Source of the DNA: Geosporobacter ferrireducens
Lineage (GTDB): Bacteria; Bacillota; Clostridia; Peptostreptococcales; Thermotaleaceae
NCBI RefSeq assembly: GCF_001750685.1
Contig: NZ_CP017269.1
Coordinates: 3,885,416-3,949,415 of the forward strand
Direction: 5' to 3'
DNA length: 64,000 nt
Under the pieces are notes generated by a model that was not told the DNA's origin, did not search any database, and saw only the letters and a list, made by a program, of their open reading frames with translations. How positions within the stretch are numbered: position 1 is the first letter of the stretch; every line of letters begins with the position of its first letter. The translations under genes and the position numbers were made by a program. Positions 1-9,504 of the stretch are shown in pieces.

Positions 1-200
1 TAGGACGGGTCCTTTTCAGCCCATCGTATACAGTATTGTGCAGTATTTGACGTGAGGATATCCGAATGATTGAAGTACAATTACGCAACTTCATGTTTCA
101 GAAAGGGCTCTAGGAAAGGTATTTTAGTTTATTCTACGAGTAAATAAAAGAAATTTCTCTTTAGTATGGACTCAATACTAAAAGCGGGGGAGTCGAAGAG
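1..200. other. Window edge, no gene seen
   Basis: No convincing reading frame, RNA or strong hairpin is visible here. It lies beyond the 3' end of the minus-strand LysR gene and could hold the truncated end of a neighbouring unit. Confidence 0.4.
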
Positions 201-1118
201 TTATTTTTCAATATCATTTATAGTTTTATGTGTTAAGCTGATAAATTTCCCAATAATTTTTGTGACATGTGTGCTTTTGTTATAACAAACATATATATGT
301 CGAGAATAGTCTCCTTCTATGCTATAACAGTTTAGATTGTTGATAAGATCTTTTGTTGCCAAGGCAGAGAATGGGAGAATGGTAAAGGCTTCTCCTTTTT
401 TTACCATACCAATACAGGTCTGCCAGTTATCTGTTTCTAAAACGATGTTAGGCTGAATGCCAAAATCAGAAAAAATTTTATCTGCAATACTTCGAAGATG
501 ATTACCAGTTTTAAATAAAACAAAAGGGTGTTCTTCTGTAACAGAAAAATCAACAATGGGAAATCTGTGTTCATTTTTTTTTATTACAATAGGAGGTTCA
601 AAAGAAGTCGGTGTCATCAGAACGATCTCTTCATCTAAAAGAGGGAGAAGTTCTAACTTTTTATTATTGATTTTTAAATAGGTAAAAGCGATATCCAAAT
701 TACCATAACATAACATATCATGCAAAACAGACAGCTTTTCCTCGAATAGCTTTACAGTAAAGCCAGGATATTCACTCTTAAAAACCGGAATGATCATGGG
801 AAACAAAAAAGAAGAAAGCTGACGACCACATCCAATCAATAGATTGCCCTTTTGACAATTTTGAATATCATCAATTTGGTGTTCAAGCTCTCTTTTTATG
901 TTTAATATCTTTTTAGCAGCATCAACATAGCATTCACCAGCATAGGTAAGAGACATGCCTGTGATGCATCGATCAAATAGTTCTATTCCGAGCTCCTTCT
1001 CTACATTAGCAAGCAAAGAACTGAGAGATGGCTGACTAATAAAAAGTTTATGTGCGGCAGTAGTTATGTTGCCTTCTTCAGCAATCGTTAAGATATATTT
1101 GAGCTGACGATCGTTCAT
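201..1118 (-). CDS. LysR-family transcriptional regulator
   Basis: DNA-binding regulator of about 305 residues, the normal LysR length. An N-terminal winged helix-turn-helix occupies roughly residues 1-60 (ending LSSLLANVEKELGIELFDR), and a periplasmic-binding-like effector domain runs from about residue 88. The ATG at 1118 is chosen because an AAGGTG ribosome binding site lies 6 bases upstream; a GTG three codons earlier is possible. No metabolic gene is divergent within 700 bp, so its target cannot be read from context. The chemotaxis receptor starts on the other strand. The family assignment is sure; the effector is unknown. Confidence 0.9.
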   Translation of the reverse strand: MNDRQLKYILTIAEEGNITTAAHKLFISQPSLSSLLANVEKELGIELFDRCITGMSLTYAGECYVDAAKKILNIKRELEHQIDDIQNCQKGNLLIGCGRQLSSFLFPMIIPVFKSEYPGFTVKLFEEKLSVLHDMLCYGNLDIAFTYLKINNKKLELLPLLDEEIVLMTPTSFEPPIVIKKNEHRFPIVDFSVTEEHPFVLFKTGNHLRSIADKIFSDFGIQPNIVLETDNWQTCIGMVKKGEAFTILPFSALATKDLINNLNCYSIEGDYSRHIYVCYNKSTHVTKIIGKFISLTHKTINDIEK

Positions 1119-1127
1119 TATACTCAC

Positions 1128-1855
1128 CTTACCTTTGTATTAGTACAGCATGCTTGCTTAAAAGCATCCCTCAGTTCTGTTACACGATCATAGAGTAAGC
1201 AAAATAATTTTTTGAGCAGTATGAATACCAGCAGATCAGTAGAGTACGGTAAGATAATTGGTAGACTGAGAAGATGGATCTAAGTCATTCGTAGAGGTGA
1301 AGGCTATGTTTTTTATAGCTGCTTAAATATTGCAATCTGCTGTAATTATGTAGTAAATTCCATCAGATGTTCTTCATATCGACGTCTGTTCATAGTTAAA
1401 ATACTATACATATTATAATATATATAGTATTTTAACTATTACTAAAAGTAGTATATTATAAATGCATAGAAAAGTAAACATTTCGGTGATTTTTTCTATT
1501 CCAAAAAATCTTAATTAATAGAGAATAGAGATATGAGAATTTGTAGAAAATTAATGAAAGATAGGGATCAATCTTAATTTTCAGACTATTTCCTGTGGAT
1601 TAAAGCGTGTAAAAGTATTTCATGCAGAAAATATGAAAGTGATTAAGTCTATAGGAGGAGGTTACATTGTGGATTACAGCTAGTTTTGGTGGAGAAGATC
1701 GGAGGCGTTTTCGCCTTCACGATGTCATGCCCTATAGTGGCGTCATCTTGCGGGAAGCGCTGCCAAGCGGCTGGGAGATCTGCAGTCTATATCATCATAT
1801 AGAAAAAATGAAATTATATGTAGAAAAATACATCGAGAAGCATAGGGGGACTAAC
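1128..1855. other. Long AT-rich intergenic region
   Basis: About 730 bp between the divergent LysR and chemotaxis genes. It contains a perfect 17-bp inverted repeat (1392-1439) and a more GC-rich open segment (1667-1855) in frame with the chemotaxis gene, preceded by a strong AGGAGGAGG. No RNA gene was recognised. Confidence 0.5.
1392..1439. repeat. Perfect 17-bp inverted repeat, AT-rich
   Basis: The arms at 1392-1408 and 1423-1439 are exact reverse complements (ATAGTTAAAATACTATA and its complement), separated by a 14-base AT-only spacer apart from one C. There is no strong U-tract, so an operator or cruciform is as likely as a terminator. Confidence 0.7.
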
Positions 1856-3313
1856 ATGAATAATAGTATTCAAGATTATACACAAAAGGTTAACAAAATC
1901 ATTGCTGCTATTGAGTTTTTGGGTGCAGCAGTACTTCTGTTACTTCGAGTAACGGATGAGTCTGACCGGTTTTCTGTTTTTAAAGTATTATATTGTGCTG
2001 GCGTTATAATAACACTAGTACTAATATATAAAAAAGTTTCTACGAAGGTTACGCGCAGTATGCTACTGCTAAATTTAGTTTTTCTTACCAGCAATAATGT
2101 CTTCGATCCGTCTGGTTTTAACCTTTATGAGTCATCTATGACGATAGCGGTTGCTGTATCTGCTTCGGCATTGTACTTGAATAAAGTTGTTTTACTAATT
2201 AATGGGGCTATATATAATGTTATTTTTATATCTGCCCAACTTTTGCTGGACGAAATTGAAATTTCGATTTTAATAAAGCTTGAATTCATTATATTGATGT
2301 TGTTTTTTATATGCAAATGGGGGAATGAGTTAATTAAGACAGCTGTACAGAAGGAAATTCAGGCAACAGATCTTTTACATTCTCTTGACAATGCAGTAAA
2401 AGTAGTTGGTGAAAACACTATCTCTCTAAATGATGATATAGCTAACTGCAATAAAAATATAGGAAATTTAAAAGATATCAGCAATGCTATGACAACTAGC
2501 GTACAAGAAGTAACGATGGGAGTTGTAAGTCAAGCGGAGAGCATTAGCCAGATAAGCGAAATGATGAGTGATGTAGATAATAAGCTTTCAGAAATCAATA
2601 ATTTCTCAAAACATCTTGCAGCTACCTCATTAAATACAAATCAAATTGTTATTGATGGTACTGAGAGAGTAAATCACATGGAAAAACAGATTGATATTAT
2701 CAATACCGCTGTCACCGACTCGCTTACAACCGTACAAGAATTAGACAAAAGTATGGATGATATAAATCACTTCCTATCAGGAATAAATCAAATAGCGGAA
2801 CAGACTAATTTACTGGCTTTAAATGCGGCAATCGAAGCAGCAAGGGCAGGGGAGTCCGGAAAGGGATTTGCCGTTGTTGCAGAGGAGGTAAGAAAACTTG
2901 CAGAGCAAAGCTCAAATACGGTTAAAGAAATTGATAAGATCATTGGTGATATTAAAGATAAAACTAAACTTGTTTTGGAAAAAGTACAAAAAGGGAGTAT
3001 TGCAACTAAAGAAGGAGAAGTGATTACAGAGCAGGTAAATGAAGGTTTTAGAAGAATTAAATTATCTTTCAGCAGCATTGATGAATGTATTTCCAATAAC
3101 TTTAGTATGATTGAAAATGTAAGTTCTATTTTTACACAAATACGTACCCAGGCAGAAAGTATAGCAAGCGTTTCGGAGGAACATTCTGCGGCTACGGAAG
3201 AGATACTTGCAATTACTAATGAACAGAACGCAAGTATAGAAAATATTTATGAATTAATGCAAAATATTAATAGTTCGAGTACAAGACTTCAGGAAATAAT
3301 CCCTAAAAATTAG
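1856..3313 (+). CDS. Methyl-accepting chemotaxis protein
   Basis: Chemoreceptor signalling to CheA/CheW. From the ATG at 1856 it has 485 residues. Four or five hydrophobic segments fill roughly residues 15-160, without a large extracellular domain. A cytoplasmic coiled-coil methylation region follows, with the conserved hairpin tip around residue 320 ([16 protein letters not shown] then [17 protein letters not shown]). The ATG has a GGGGGA site 5 bases upstream. An in-frame TTG at 1667 has an even better AGGAGGAGG and would add 63 residues rich in Arg that match no receptor domain I know. It probably senses membrane state or a membrane-soluble signal; the ligand is unknown. Confidence 0.85.
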   Translation: MNNSIQDYTQKVNKIIAAIEFLGAAVLLLLRVTDESDRFSVFKVLYCAGVIITLVLIYKKVSTKVTRSMLLLNLVFLTSNNVFDPSGFNLYESSMTIAVAVSASALYLNKVVLLINGAIYNVIFISAQLLLDEIEISILIKLEFIILMLFFICKWGNELIKTAVQKEIQATDLLHSLDNAVKVVGENTISLNDDIANCNKNIGNLKDISNAMTTSVQEVTMGVVSQAESISQISEMMSDVDNKLSEINNFSKHLAATSLNTNQIVIDGTERVNHMEKQIDIINTAVTDSLTTVQELDKSMDDINHFLSGINQIAEQTNLLALNAAIEAARAGESGKGFAVVAEEVRKLAEQSSNTVKEIDKIIGDIKDKTKLVLEKVQKGSIATKEGEVITEQVNEGFRRIKLSFSSIDECISNNFSMIENVSSIFTQIRTQAESIASVSEEHSAATEEILAITNEQNASIENIYELMQNINSSSTRLQEIIPKN

Positions 3314-3442
3314 ATAATGCAAGCTCGTCCTTCGTTGACTTTCATAATATTTTAGTGCAAATGGCACGAATTGCTTAACTTAATTGGAAACGTTTTATGA
3401 AGCTATTTGCAGAAAGCGACATGAAAGGGTGTAGGCTTTATT

Positions 3443-3835
3443 ATGATTCAGTATAATACAGATAAGAAGGTTGATTATGATAGATTAATCACTTTATTTA
3501 ATCAGGCAGGATGGAATGATAAAACGAATGATATGAATCGATTAAAAACTATGGTAGAAAATTCTCAAATCATAGTTACCGCATGGGATGAGGAAGTAAT
3601 GGTTGGATTTGCCAGGTGTACAACAGATTATGTATTTAACGGACAAATTAATAATGTAGTGGTCGATACGCAGTATAGGAGAAAAGGTATCGGGAAGGGT
3701 TTAATCAATAAGATATTAGATAGCAGCAATCAGGTTACTTACATGTTAAGAGGAAGTACGAGGAATGAGGGATTCTATAGAAGCTTAGGTTTTGAAGATG
3801 GGCCAATTTCCTTGATCTATAAGCGAAAGGAATAA
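3443..3835 (+). CDS. GNAT-family N-acetyltransferase
   Basis: Small acetyl-CoA-dependent acetyltransferase of 130 residues. The acetyl-CoA pyrophosphate loop is visible as YRRKGIGKGLINKIL near residues 78-92, preceded by the beta-4 strand INNVVVDTQ. The C-terminal FYRSLGFEDGP is typical of the family. It stands alone, 130 bp after the chemotaxis gene, and its substrate cannot be inferred. Confidence 0.85.
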   Translation: MIQYNTDKKVDYDRLITLFNQAGWNDKTNDMNRLKTMVENSQIIVTAWDEEVMVGFARCTTDYVFNGQINNVVVDTQYRRKGIGKGLINKILDSSNQVTYMLRGSTRNEGFYRSLGFEDGPISLIYKRKE

Positions 3836-3908
3836 GCTAGAAAAAATTAAGATAATTGTATGAAAAATGCATGACATATTTATAAGAATGATGCGACCCG
3901 GCAGGGTC

Positions 3909-3983
3909 ACGGACGACCACAGGTCGCCCCTACGGTGCTGGACCGTCAAGGATAAATAGTAGGGGCGACCTGTGGTCGTCCGT
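3909..3983. repeat. Dispersed palindrome, GTAGGGGCGACC family
   Basis: Perfect 25-bp arms at 3909-3933 and 3959-3983 around a 25-base spacer. The right arm begins GTAGGGGCGACCTGTGGTCG. Related copies occur near 28069, 28130, 44381, 47330 and 61876, always between genes. Confidence 0.8.
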
Positions 3984-4238
3984 AGGATGAATTGTCATCC
4001 TAAATGGAGTGAAAAATCCTTACGTCGCATTGTTCTACTATTATGTAGGAATCTATCTAAAAATTTTAAAATAATGAATGGTAGAAAAGATAAAAAAATG
4101 AAATAAGTAAATGATGTAGTGCAATATTTTATCATCAGTAAACAAATTCTTATCAAGGCCGATAGAAAAGGATGGCGAATACACATCTATATAAATAACA
4201 CTAAGTATATTACAGTCAGTCACAAAGTAGCGGAGTTG

Positions 4239-4302
4239 GGGGGACAGTTCGAGCGTCACCGAAGCATAGAGAAGGTCCGGAGGGAAGACGATGGAACTGT
4301 CC
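4239..4302. repeat. GGGGACAGTTC inverted-repeat element
   Basis: GGGGACAGTTC at 4239 is matched by GAACTGTCCCC ending at 4302, with about 42 bases between. Such GGGGACAG palindromes are often the footprints of REP-type elements mobilised by Y1 transposases; no transposase is present here. The mobility link is inference. Confidence 0.5.
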
Positions 4303-4438
4303 CCTTGGCGAAGCGGATGTAATGCACTTAGTGTGACTTATATAGTAGACAGATAGAAATTTATCTGGTAAAAAGAACAGCCAGTACATTTATGAATTGG
4401 CAGATAAGGCAACTGTTACAAATATTGGGAGGATATAT

Positions 4439-5596
4439 ATGAAAAAATTTATGGTTAAACCAGAGATTTATTTTGGCGAAAACGCTATAAACTATCTGCG
4501 GCATGTAAATGGTAAAAGAGCTTTTATTGTTACCGATGCTTTCATGGTGAAGCTTGGATTAGTAGACCAAGTGACAGCACGTTTAGATGCAAATCATGTA
4601 TCCTATGAGGTTTTTTCGGAGGTTGAGCCGGATCCCTCTTTGCAGACTGTCAAAAAAGGCCTTATGCGTATTTTAGAAATGAAGCCGGATCTTATGATTT
4701 CTATCGGTGGGGGTTCAGCCATTGACGCAGGTAAGGCGATTATGATGTTATGCATTCACACCAAGGAGAAGTTTATTGATATTGAAAATATCAAAAAGCC
4801 ATGGTATATAGCCATACCGACTACCAGCGGAACCGGCTCTGAGGTTACTTCCTATGCGGTAATTACCGACCGGGAAAACAATCTTAAGATACCATTGAGT
4901 GAAGATCTAATGATGCCGGATGTAGCATTACTAGACTGTGCTTTGACAAAAACCGTGCCGCCCCATGTAACGGCGGATACAGGGATGGATGTACTCACCC
5001 ACGCAATGGAGGCTTATGTTTCATCGTTAGCTAATGATTTTACAGATATTTATGCAGAGAAAGCGATTCATCATGTTTTTCACTATCTGCTAAGAGCTTA
5101 TAAAGATGGAAATGATATGGAAGCAAGGCAGAAGATGCACACGGCTTCCTGTATGGCTGGTATTGCTTTTACCAATGCATCCTTAGGTATTAACCATAGT
5201 TTGGCCCATACCTTTGGTGCAAAATTTCACTTATCCCATGGTAGGAGTAATGCAATCTTTTTGCCCCATGTGATTCGTTTTAATGCAGGACTAGGTGCTG
5301 GAGACATAGAGAATCAAACGGCAAAAAAATATGCGGCTATCTCTAGAAAACTAGGATTGCCTGCTTCAAGTACGGAAGAAGGCGTCATAAGTCTTATAGA
5401 AGGTATCAAGATTCTAAATAGAGAAATGAGTATTCCAGTCACTATTGGTGAAGCAGATATTTTAAGAGAAGCATTTGAAAGTAGTCTATTAGAAATGGCA
5501 AACAATGCATCAACTGATCTGTGTACAGCCAATAATCCTAGGAAGATTTCGAAAGGTGATTTAGTAAAGATTCTTCAAGAGGCATATGGAAAATAG
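4439..5596 (+). CDS. pduQ: Iron-containing alcohol dehydrogenase (PduQ/DhaT-like)
   Basis: NAD-dependent group III alcohol dehydrogenase of 385 residues, expected to reduce propionaldehyde or 3-hydroxypropionaldehyde and regenerate NAD+. The nucleotide-binding GGGSAID lies at residues 90-96. Metal ligands are recognisable as Asp184 and His188 in MDVLTHAMEAY, His253 in INHSLAHTFG and His267 in LSHG. The ATG at 4439 follows GGGAGG by 6 bases; the open frame extends 14 codons upstream without such a site. It precedes the shell genes but is closed by its own terminator, so it is probably a separate transcript. Family certain; assignment to PduQ rests on context. Confidence 0.85.
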   Translation: MKKFMVKPEIYFGENAINYLRHVNGKRAFIVTDAFMVKLGLVDQVTARLDANHVSYEVFSEVEPDPSLQTVKKGLMRILEMKPDLMISIGGGSAIDAGKAIMMLCIHTKEKFIDIENIKKPWYIAIPTTSGTGSEVTSYAVITDRENNLKIPLSEDLMMPDVALLDCALTKTVPPHVTADTGMDVLTHAMEAYVSSLANDFTDIYAEKAIHHVFHYLLRAYKDGNDMEARQKMHTASCMAGIAFTNASLGINHSLAHTFGAKFHLSHGRSNAIFLPHVIRFNAGLGAGDIENQTAKKYAAISRKLGLPASSTEEGVISLIEGIKILNREMSIPVTIGEADILREAFESSLLEMANNASTDLCTANNPRKISKGDLVKILQEAYGK

Positions 5597-5612
5597 TAAA
5601 AAATTGCTCAAT

Positions 5613-5652
5613 AAAAATCCAGCTAAGAAAAAGCTGGATTTTTATTTTTAGC
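5613..5652 (+). terminator. Intrinsic terminator after pduQ-like gene
   Basis: A 12-bp perfect stem (AAAAATCCAGCT, 5613-5624, with 5632-5643) and an 8-base loop, followed by TATTTTTA. It separates the dehydrogenase from the main pdu run. Confidence 0.85.
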
Positions 5653-5746
5653 TAGAAAAAATTATCCATGCCAAAAACTATCAAAATAGTTTGAAAATAT
5701 AAAAAATATCATCTTTAATCAAAAAAGTGACATCAACCTAAGAATT

Positions 5747-5777
5747 TTGAAAAATATGATATGAAACCTAGTATAAT
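5747..5777 (+). promoter_or_regulatory. Possible promoter of the pdu operon
   Basis: TATAAT at 5772-5777 with TTGAAA at 5747-5752. The 19-bp spacing is long, so activation, for example by the AraC-type regulator encoded downstream, would fit. It leaves a leader of about 245 bases to the first shell gene. No cobalamin riboswitch signature was found in that leader. Confidence 0.4.
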
Positions 5778-5968
5778 CTTGCATGAACATTCAAAAAAGG
5801 ATGTCATGTATTTATAGTAGCTTCACAAGATAGTGTCAACGTAAAAGGGACAAATAATGATATATTAAAACTACAGAAAGTTGAATCAATAAGAATAGCT
5901 TATTGCATTTTTTTACCGCAAACGGAAAACGCTTGCTGGGAAAATTCTTTGATTCAACCACTGCACTT

Positions 5969-5997
5969 GTTATTAAAAAGCAAAATGCTTTTAATAA
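5969..5997 (+). other. Hairpin in the pdu leader next to the first RBS
   Basis: TTATTAAAAAGCA and TGCTTTTAATAA form a 12-bp stem with one bulged base and a 3-base loop, ending just upstream of AAAGGAGG. There is no following U-run, so it may affect RNA stability or translation rather than termination. Confidence 0.4.
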
Positions 5998-6022
5998 ATA
6001 AAAGTTAAAGGAGGATTTCAAA

Positions 6023-6298
6023 ATGATGAAAGAAGCATTAGGAATGATTGAAACAAAAGGACTCGTAGGAGCCATTGAAGCAGCAGACGCTATGGTTAAA
6101 GCTGCAAACGTAGTTTTAGTAGGATATGAAAAAATTGGTTCCGGCCTTATTACAATCATGGTAAGAGGGGATGTAGGTGCAGTAAAGGCAGCTACAGATG
6201 CAGGAGCAGCAGCTGCTGAAAAAGTTGGTCAAGTTGTTTCTGTACATGTAATCCCAAGACCTCACACAGATGTAGAAAAAATATTACCAAAAGCATAA
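6023..6298 (+). CDS. pduA: Microcompartment hexameric shell protein (PduA/PduJ type)
   Basis: Single BMC domain of 91 residues that assembles into flat hexamers tiling the shell facets, with a central pore for substrate passage. The BMC signature is visible as [20 protein letters not shown] at residues 5-24, with the pore-lining KIGSGLI near residues 37-43 and a short C-terminal tail. AAAGGAGG lies 9 bases before the ATG; a second ATG follows immediately. It is the first gene of the main operon, and the lack of an extension fits a PduA/J-type major shell protein. Confidence 0.93.
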   Translation: MMKEALGMIETKGLVGAIEAADAMVKAANVVLVGYEKIGSGLITIMVRGDVGAVKAATDAGAAAAEKVGQVVSVHVIPRPHTDVEKILPKA

Positions 6299-6327
6299 TC
6301 GTCGATTTATAAAGGAGGTGTAAGCTG

Positions 6328-7116
6328 GTGAAAGAGCAGTTAATTGAAAAGATCATGGAAGAAGTAATGAAGAAGGTGGACAGCCCTAAAGTAGAAGAGA
6401 AAAAAGAGGTGAAGAGTGAAATGAAAACTTGCGCATTAACTGAATTTGTTGGTACGGCGATTGGAGATACAATCGGATTGGTAATTGCCAATGTAGACAG
6501 CCAAGTTCATGAAGCAATGGGATTGGATAAAAAATATCGTTCTATAGGAATCCTTGGTGCCCGTACAGGAGCAGGTCCTCATATCTTTGCTGCAGATGAA
6601 GCCGTAAAGGCAACAAATACTGAGATCATCAAAATAGAGCTTCCAAGAGATACAAAAGGCGGAGCAGGACACGGATCTTTAATCCTATTTGGTGCAGAAG
6701 ATGTATCCGATGCAAGAAGAGCTGTTGAAGTTGCATTAAAAGAGTTAGACAGAACATTTGGTGATGTATATGCAAACGATGCAGGCCACTTAGAGTTCCA
6801 ATACACAGCGAGAGCTAGTTATGCCTGCAATAAAGCATTTAATGCGCCAATCGGAAAAGCTTTTGGTATCATCGTAGGTGCTCCGGCAGCGATTGGTGTA
6901 ATGATTGCTGATACAGCTGTAAAAGCAGCGAATGTAGATGTGATTGGTTATTCATCTCCAGCGGGCGGAACAAGCTTCTCCAACGAGGTTATTCTATTCA
7001 TCAGCGGGGACTCAGGTGCAGTTAGACAAGCGATCATCGCTGCAAGAGAAGTGGGCGTGAAGCTTCTTGGCACACTTGGTGACGAACCTAAGCCAGCAAC
7101 GGTTCCATATATATAA
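6328..7116 (+). CDS. pduB: Microcompartment trimeric shell protein PduB
   Basis: Tandem-BMC shell protein of 262 residues that forms pseudohexameric trimers. An N-terminal amphipathic helix (KEQLIEKIMEEVMKKVD) and a Lys/Glu linker precede the first BMC fold (from about residue 35, FVGTAIGDTIGLVIANVDSQ) and a second one from about residue 165 (GKAFGIIVGAPAAIGVMIAD). It starts with GTG at 6328 after GGAGGTG. In the Salmonella homologue the N-terminus ties cargo to the shell; the same is inferred here. Confidence 0.93.
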   Translation: MKEQLIEKIMEEVMKKVDSPKVEEKKEVKSEMKTCALTEFVGTAIGDTIGLVIANVDSQVHEAMGLDKKYRSIGILGARTGAGPHIFAADEAVKATNTEIIKIELPRDTKGGAGHGSLILFGAEDVSDARRAVEVALKELDRTFGDVYANDAGHLEFQYTARASYACNKAFNAPIGKAFGIIVGAPAAIGVMIADTAVKAANVDVIGYSSPAGGTSFSNEVILFISGDSGAVRQAIIAAREVGVKLLGTLGDEPKPATVPYI

Positions 7117-7147
7117 AATACGGCAGTAAATAAGGGAGGGAAAAAGG

Positions 7148-8809
7148 ATGAAATCAAAACGCTTTCAAGTATTAGCAGAGCGTCCTGTAAATAAAGACGG
7201 TTTCGTTAAAGAATGGTCTGAAGTGGGTCTTATTGCCATGAACAGTCCTCAGGACCCAAAGCCAAGCATTAAAATTGTAAATGGAAAAGTTGTTGAACTA
7301 GACGGTAAAAAAAGAGAAAACTTCGATATGCTAGATAGCTTTATTGCAGATCATGCCATCAACCTATCACTAGCAGAAGAAGCAATGAATATTAATTCTC
7401 TAGAGTTTGCTAGAAAGCTTGTAGATATCAATATTCCTAGAGGCGAAATTGTTAAATATACTACGGCTATGACGCCTGCAAAAATCGTAGAGGTAGTAGG
7501 ACACTTAAACGTATTGGAAATGATGATGGCAGCAACGAAGATGAGAACAAGAAGAATTCCATCTAATCAGTGCCACGTTACAAACGTAAAAGATAATCCT
7601 ATACAAATCGCTGCTGACGCTGCAGAAGCTGCTGTAAGAGGATTTGATGAACAAGAAACAACAGTAGGGGTAGCAAGAATTGCACCATTTAACGCATTGG
7701 CGCTTATGGTAGGTGCACAGGTTGGAAGACCTGGAATCTTAACACAATGTGCGGTTGAAGAAGCTACAGAATTAATTCTTGGTATGAGAGGCCTTACCGC
7801 TTACGCTGAAACAGTTTCCGTATATGGTACAGAACAAGTATTCATAGATGGAGACGATACACCTTGGTCAAAATCCTTCCTAGCTTCTGCCTATGCATCT
7901 AGAGGATTAAAAATGAGATTTACTTCAGGAACAGGTTCAGAAGTACAAATGGGTTATGCAGAAGGAAAATCCATGCTTTACTTAGAAGCTCGTTGTCTTT
8001 ATGTAACAAAGGGAGCAGGATCACAAGGAACACAAAATGGATCTGTAAGCTGCGTTGGCGTTCCAGCAGGTGTTCCAGGCGGTATTAGAGCAATCTTGGC
8101 AGAAAACCTAATTGCAATGATGCTTGACCTAGAGTGTGCATCCAGCAATGACCAAACCTTTACACATTCAGACCTAAGAAGAGTAGCAAGATCCCTAATG
8201 CAAATGATACCTGGAACTGACTTTATCTGTTCAGGATATAGCGCAACGCCAAACTATGACAACATGTTTGCTGGATCAAACTGGGATGCAGATGATTATG
8301 ATGATTGGAATGTAATTCAAAGAGACTTAAAGATCGATGCAGGTCTAAGACCGGTAACAGAAGATGTAGTGGTAAAAGCAAGAAATAAAGCTGCAAAAGT
8401 AATTCAAGCTTTATTTGAAGAATTAGGACTTCCTACCGTTACAGATGAAGAAGTTGAAGCTGCTACTTATGCCCATGGTAGCAAAGACATGCCGGATAGA
8501 AATGTAGTAGAGGATCTTAAAGCTGCAGAAGAAATGATGACAAAAGGCGTAACCGGTATAGATATCGTAAAGGCTCTTTACAAGAGAGGCTACGAAGACG
8601 TAGCAAGCAGCGTACTTTCACTATTAAAGCAAAGAGTAGCTGGGGATTACCTGCATACTTCTGCAATCTTAGATAAGGACTTTAACGTAATTAGTGCTGT
8701 AAACGATCCGAACGCTTACCTCGGACCACAGACAGGTTATGTAATCAGCGAGGCAAGATGGGAAGAAATGAGTAATATTCCAAATGCCGTAAATCCGGAA
8801 GACTTTTAA
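7148..8809 (+). CDS. pduC: B12-dependent diol/glycerol dehydratase, large subunit
   Basis: Catalytic alpha subunit of 553 residues, the usual length, adopting a TIM barrel that binds adenosylcobalamin and substrate. Family-typical stretches include SNQCHVTNVKDNPIQIAADA near residue 140, the barrel region from QEGTTVG-like QETTVGVARIAPFNAL, and FTSGTGSEVQMGYAEGKSM near residue 257. It converts 1,2-propanediol to propionaldehyde or glycerol to 3-hydroxypropionaldehyde; the sequence alone does not decide which. It is followed closely by the medium and small subunits and the reactivase. Confidence 0.96.
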   Translation: MKSKRFQVLAERPVNKDGFVKEWSEVGLIAMNSPQDPKPSIKIVNGKVVELDGKKRENFDMLDSFIADHAINLSLAEEAMNINSLEFARKLVDINIPRGEIVKYTTAMTPAKIVEVVGHLNVLEMMMAATKMRTRRIPSNQCHVTNVKDNPIQIAADAAEAAVRGFDEQETTVGVARIAPFNALALMVGAQVGRPGILTQCAVEEATELILGMRGLTAYAETVSVYGTEQVFIDGDDTPWSKSFLASAYASRGLKMRFTSGTGSEVQMGYAEGKSMLYLEARCLYVTKGAGSQGTQNGSVSCVGVPAGVPGGIRAILAENLIAMMLDLECASSNDQTFTHSDLRRVARSLMQMIPGTDFICSGYSATPNYDNMFAGSNWDADDYDDWNVIQRDLKIDAGLRPVTEDVVVKARNKAAKVIQALFEELGLPTVTDEEVEAATYAHGSKDMPDRNVVEDLKAAEEMMTKGVTGIDIVKALYKRGYEDVASSVLSLLKQRVAGDYLHTSAILDKDFNVISAVNDPNAYLGPQTGYVISEARWEEMSNIPNAVNPEDF

Positions 8810-8836
8810 GTTTGATAAAGGAAGGGGTGCAAGGTA

Positions 8837-9490
8837 ATGAATTTAAATGAACAATTAATTCGTAGCGTGATTGAAGAGGTCCTTAAAGATTTCAATTTAG
8901 ATACAGCTGCTCCAGCAAGTGTAAGCGTTCCTGAAAATGTCGAAGGTTTGACACTTACAGCAAAAGGAGAAGCATTAAAAGGTACAAAGAGTGATGAGGT
9001 AGTGATTGGTCTTGCTCCAGCTTTTGGAATACATCAAAATAGAACAATCATCGATATCCCCCATTATAAAGTGCTTAGAGAAATTATCGCGGGTATTGAA
9101 GAAGAGGGATTAAAAGCAAGAGTCGTAAGAATCACAAGAACTTCTGACGTAGCATTTGTTTCCCATGATGCTGCAAAATTAAGCGGTTCCGGTATTGGAA
9201 TCGGCGTACAGTCTAAGGGAACAACTGTTATTCATCAGAAGGACTTATTCCCATTAGGAAATTTGGAGTTATTCTCACAAGCTCCATTGATTGACGAAGA
9301 TACCTTTAGAGCCATTGGTAAGAACGCAGCAAAATATGCTAAAGGCGAGAGTCCAAAGCCAGTGCCGGTAAAAAATGATCAAATGGCACGTCCGAGATTC
9401 CAAGCAAAGGCGGCTCTATTACACATAAAAGAAACAGAACATGTTCAACAAGGTGCTAAGCCAGTTGAATTAGATGTTCAGTTCAAATAG
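8837..9490 (+). CDS. pduD: Diol/glycerol dehydratase, medium subunit
   Basis: Beta subunit of 217 residues. It begins with an amphipathic helix ([17 protein letters not shown]) of the type that targets diol dehydratase into the shell, followed by a low-complexity linker to about residue 45. The folded domain follows, with [18 protein letters not shown] and the cobalamin-contacting [19 protein letters not shown]. The ATG follows GGAAGGGGTG. The TAG stop overlaps a GTG in the frame of the next gene, but that gene very likely starts at the ATG 15 bases on. Confidence 0.95.
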   Translation: MNLNEQLIRSVIEEVLKDFNLDTAAPASVSVPENVEGLTLTAKGEALKGTKSDEVVIGLAPAFGIHQNRTIIDIPHYKVLREIIAGIEEEGLKARVVRITRTSDVAFVSHDAAKLSGSGIGIGVQSKGTTVIHQKDLFPLGNLELFSQAPLIDEDTFRAIGKNAAKYAKGESPKPVPVKNDQMARPRFQAKAALLHIKETEHVQQGAKPVELDVQFK

Positions 9491-9504
9491 TGGAGGTGAA
9501 ATCA

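Larger units (their letters stand above)
3836..4438. other. Intergenic region with two palindromic elements
   Basis: About 600 bp carrying a 25-bp perfect inverted repeat (3909-3983) and a GGGGACAGTTC/GAACTGTCCCC element (4239-4302). Short frames here lack ribosome binding sites and coding character, so I call no gene. Confidence 0.6.

Noticed and set aside
4119..4322. 67-codon frame over the GGGGACAG element
   Set aside because: It runs through a palindromic repeat, lacks a ribosome binding site and has no coding character.
5597..6022. Cobalamin riboswitch in the pdu leader
   Set aside because: No B12-box or conserved core elements were found; only a small hairpin is present.
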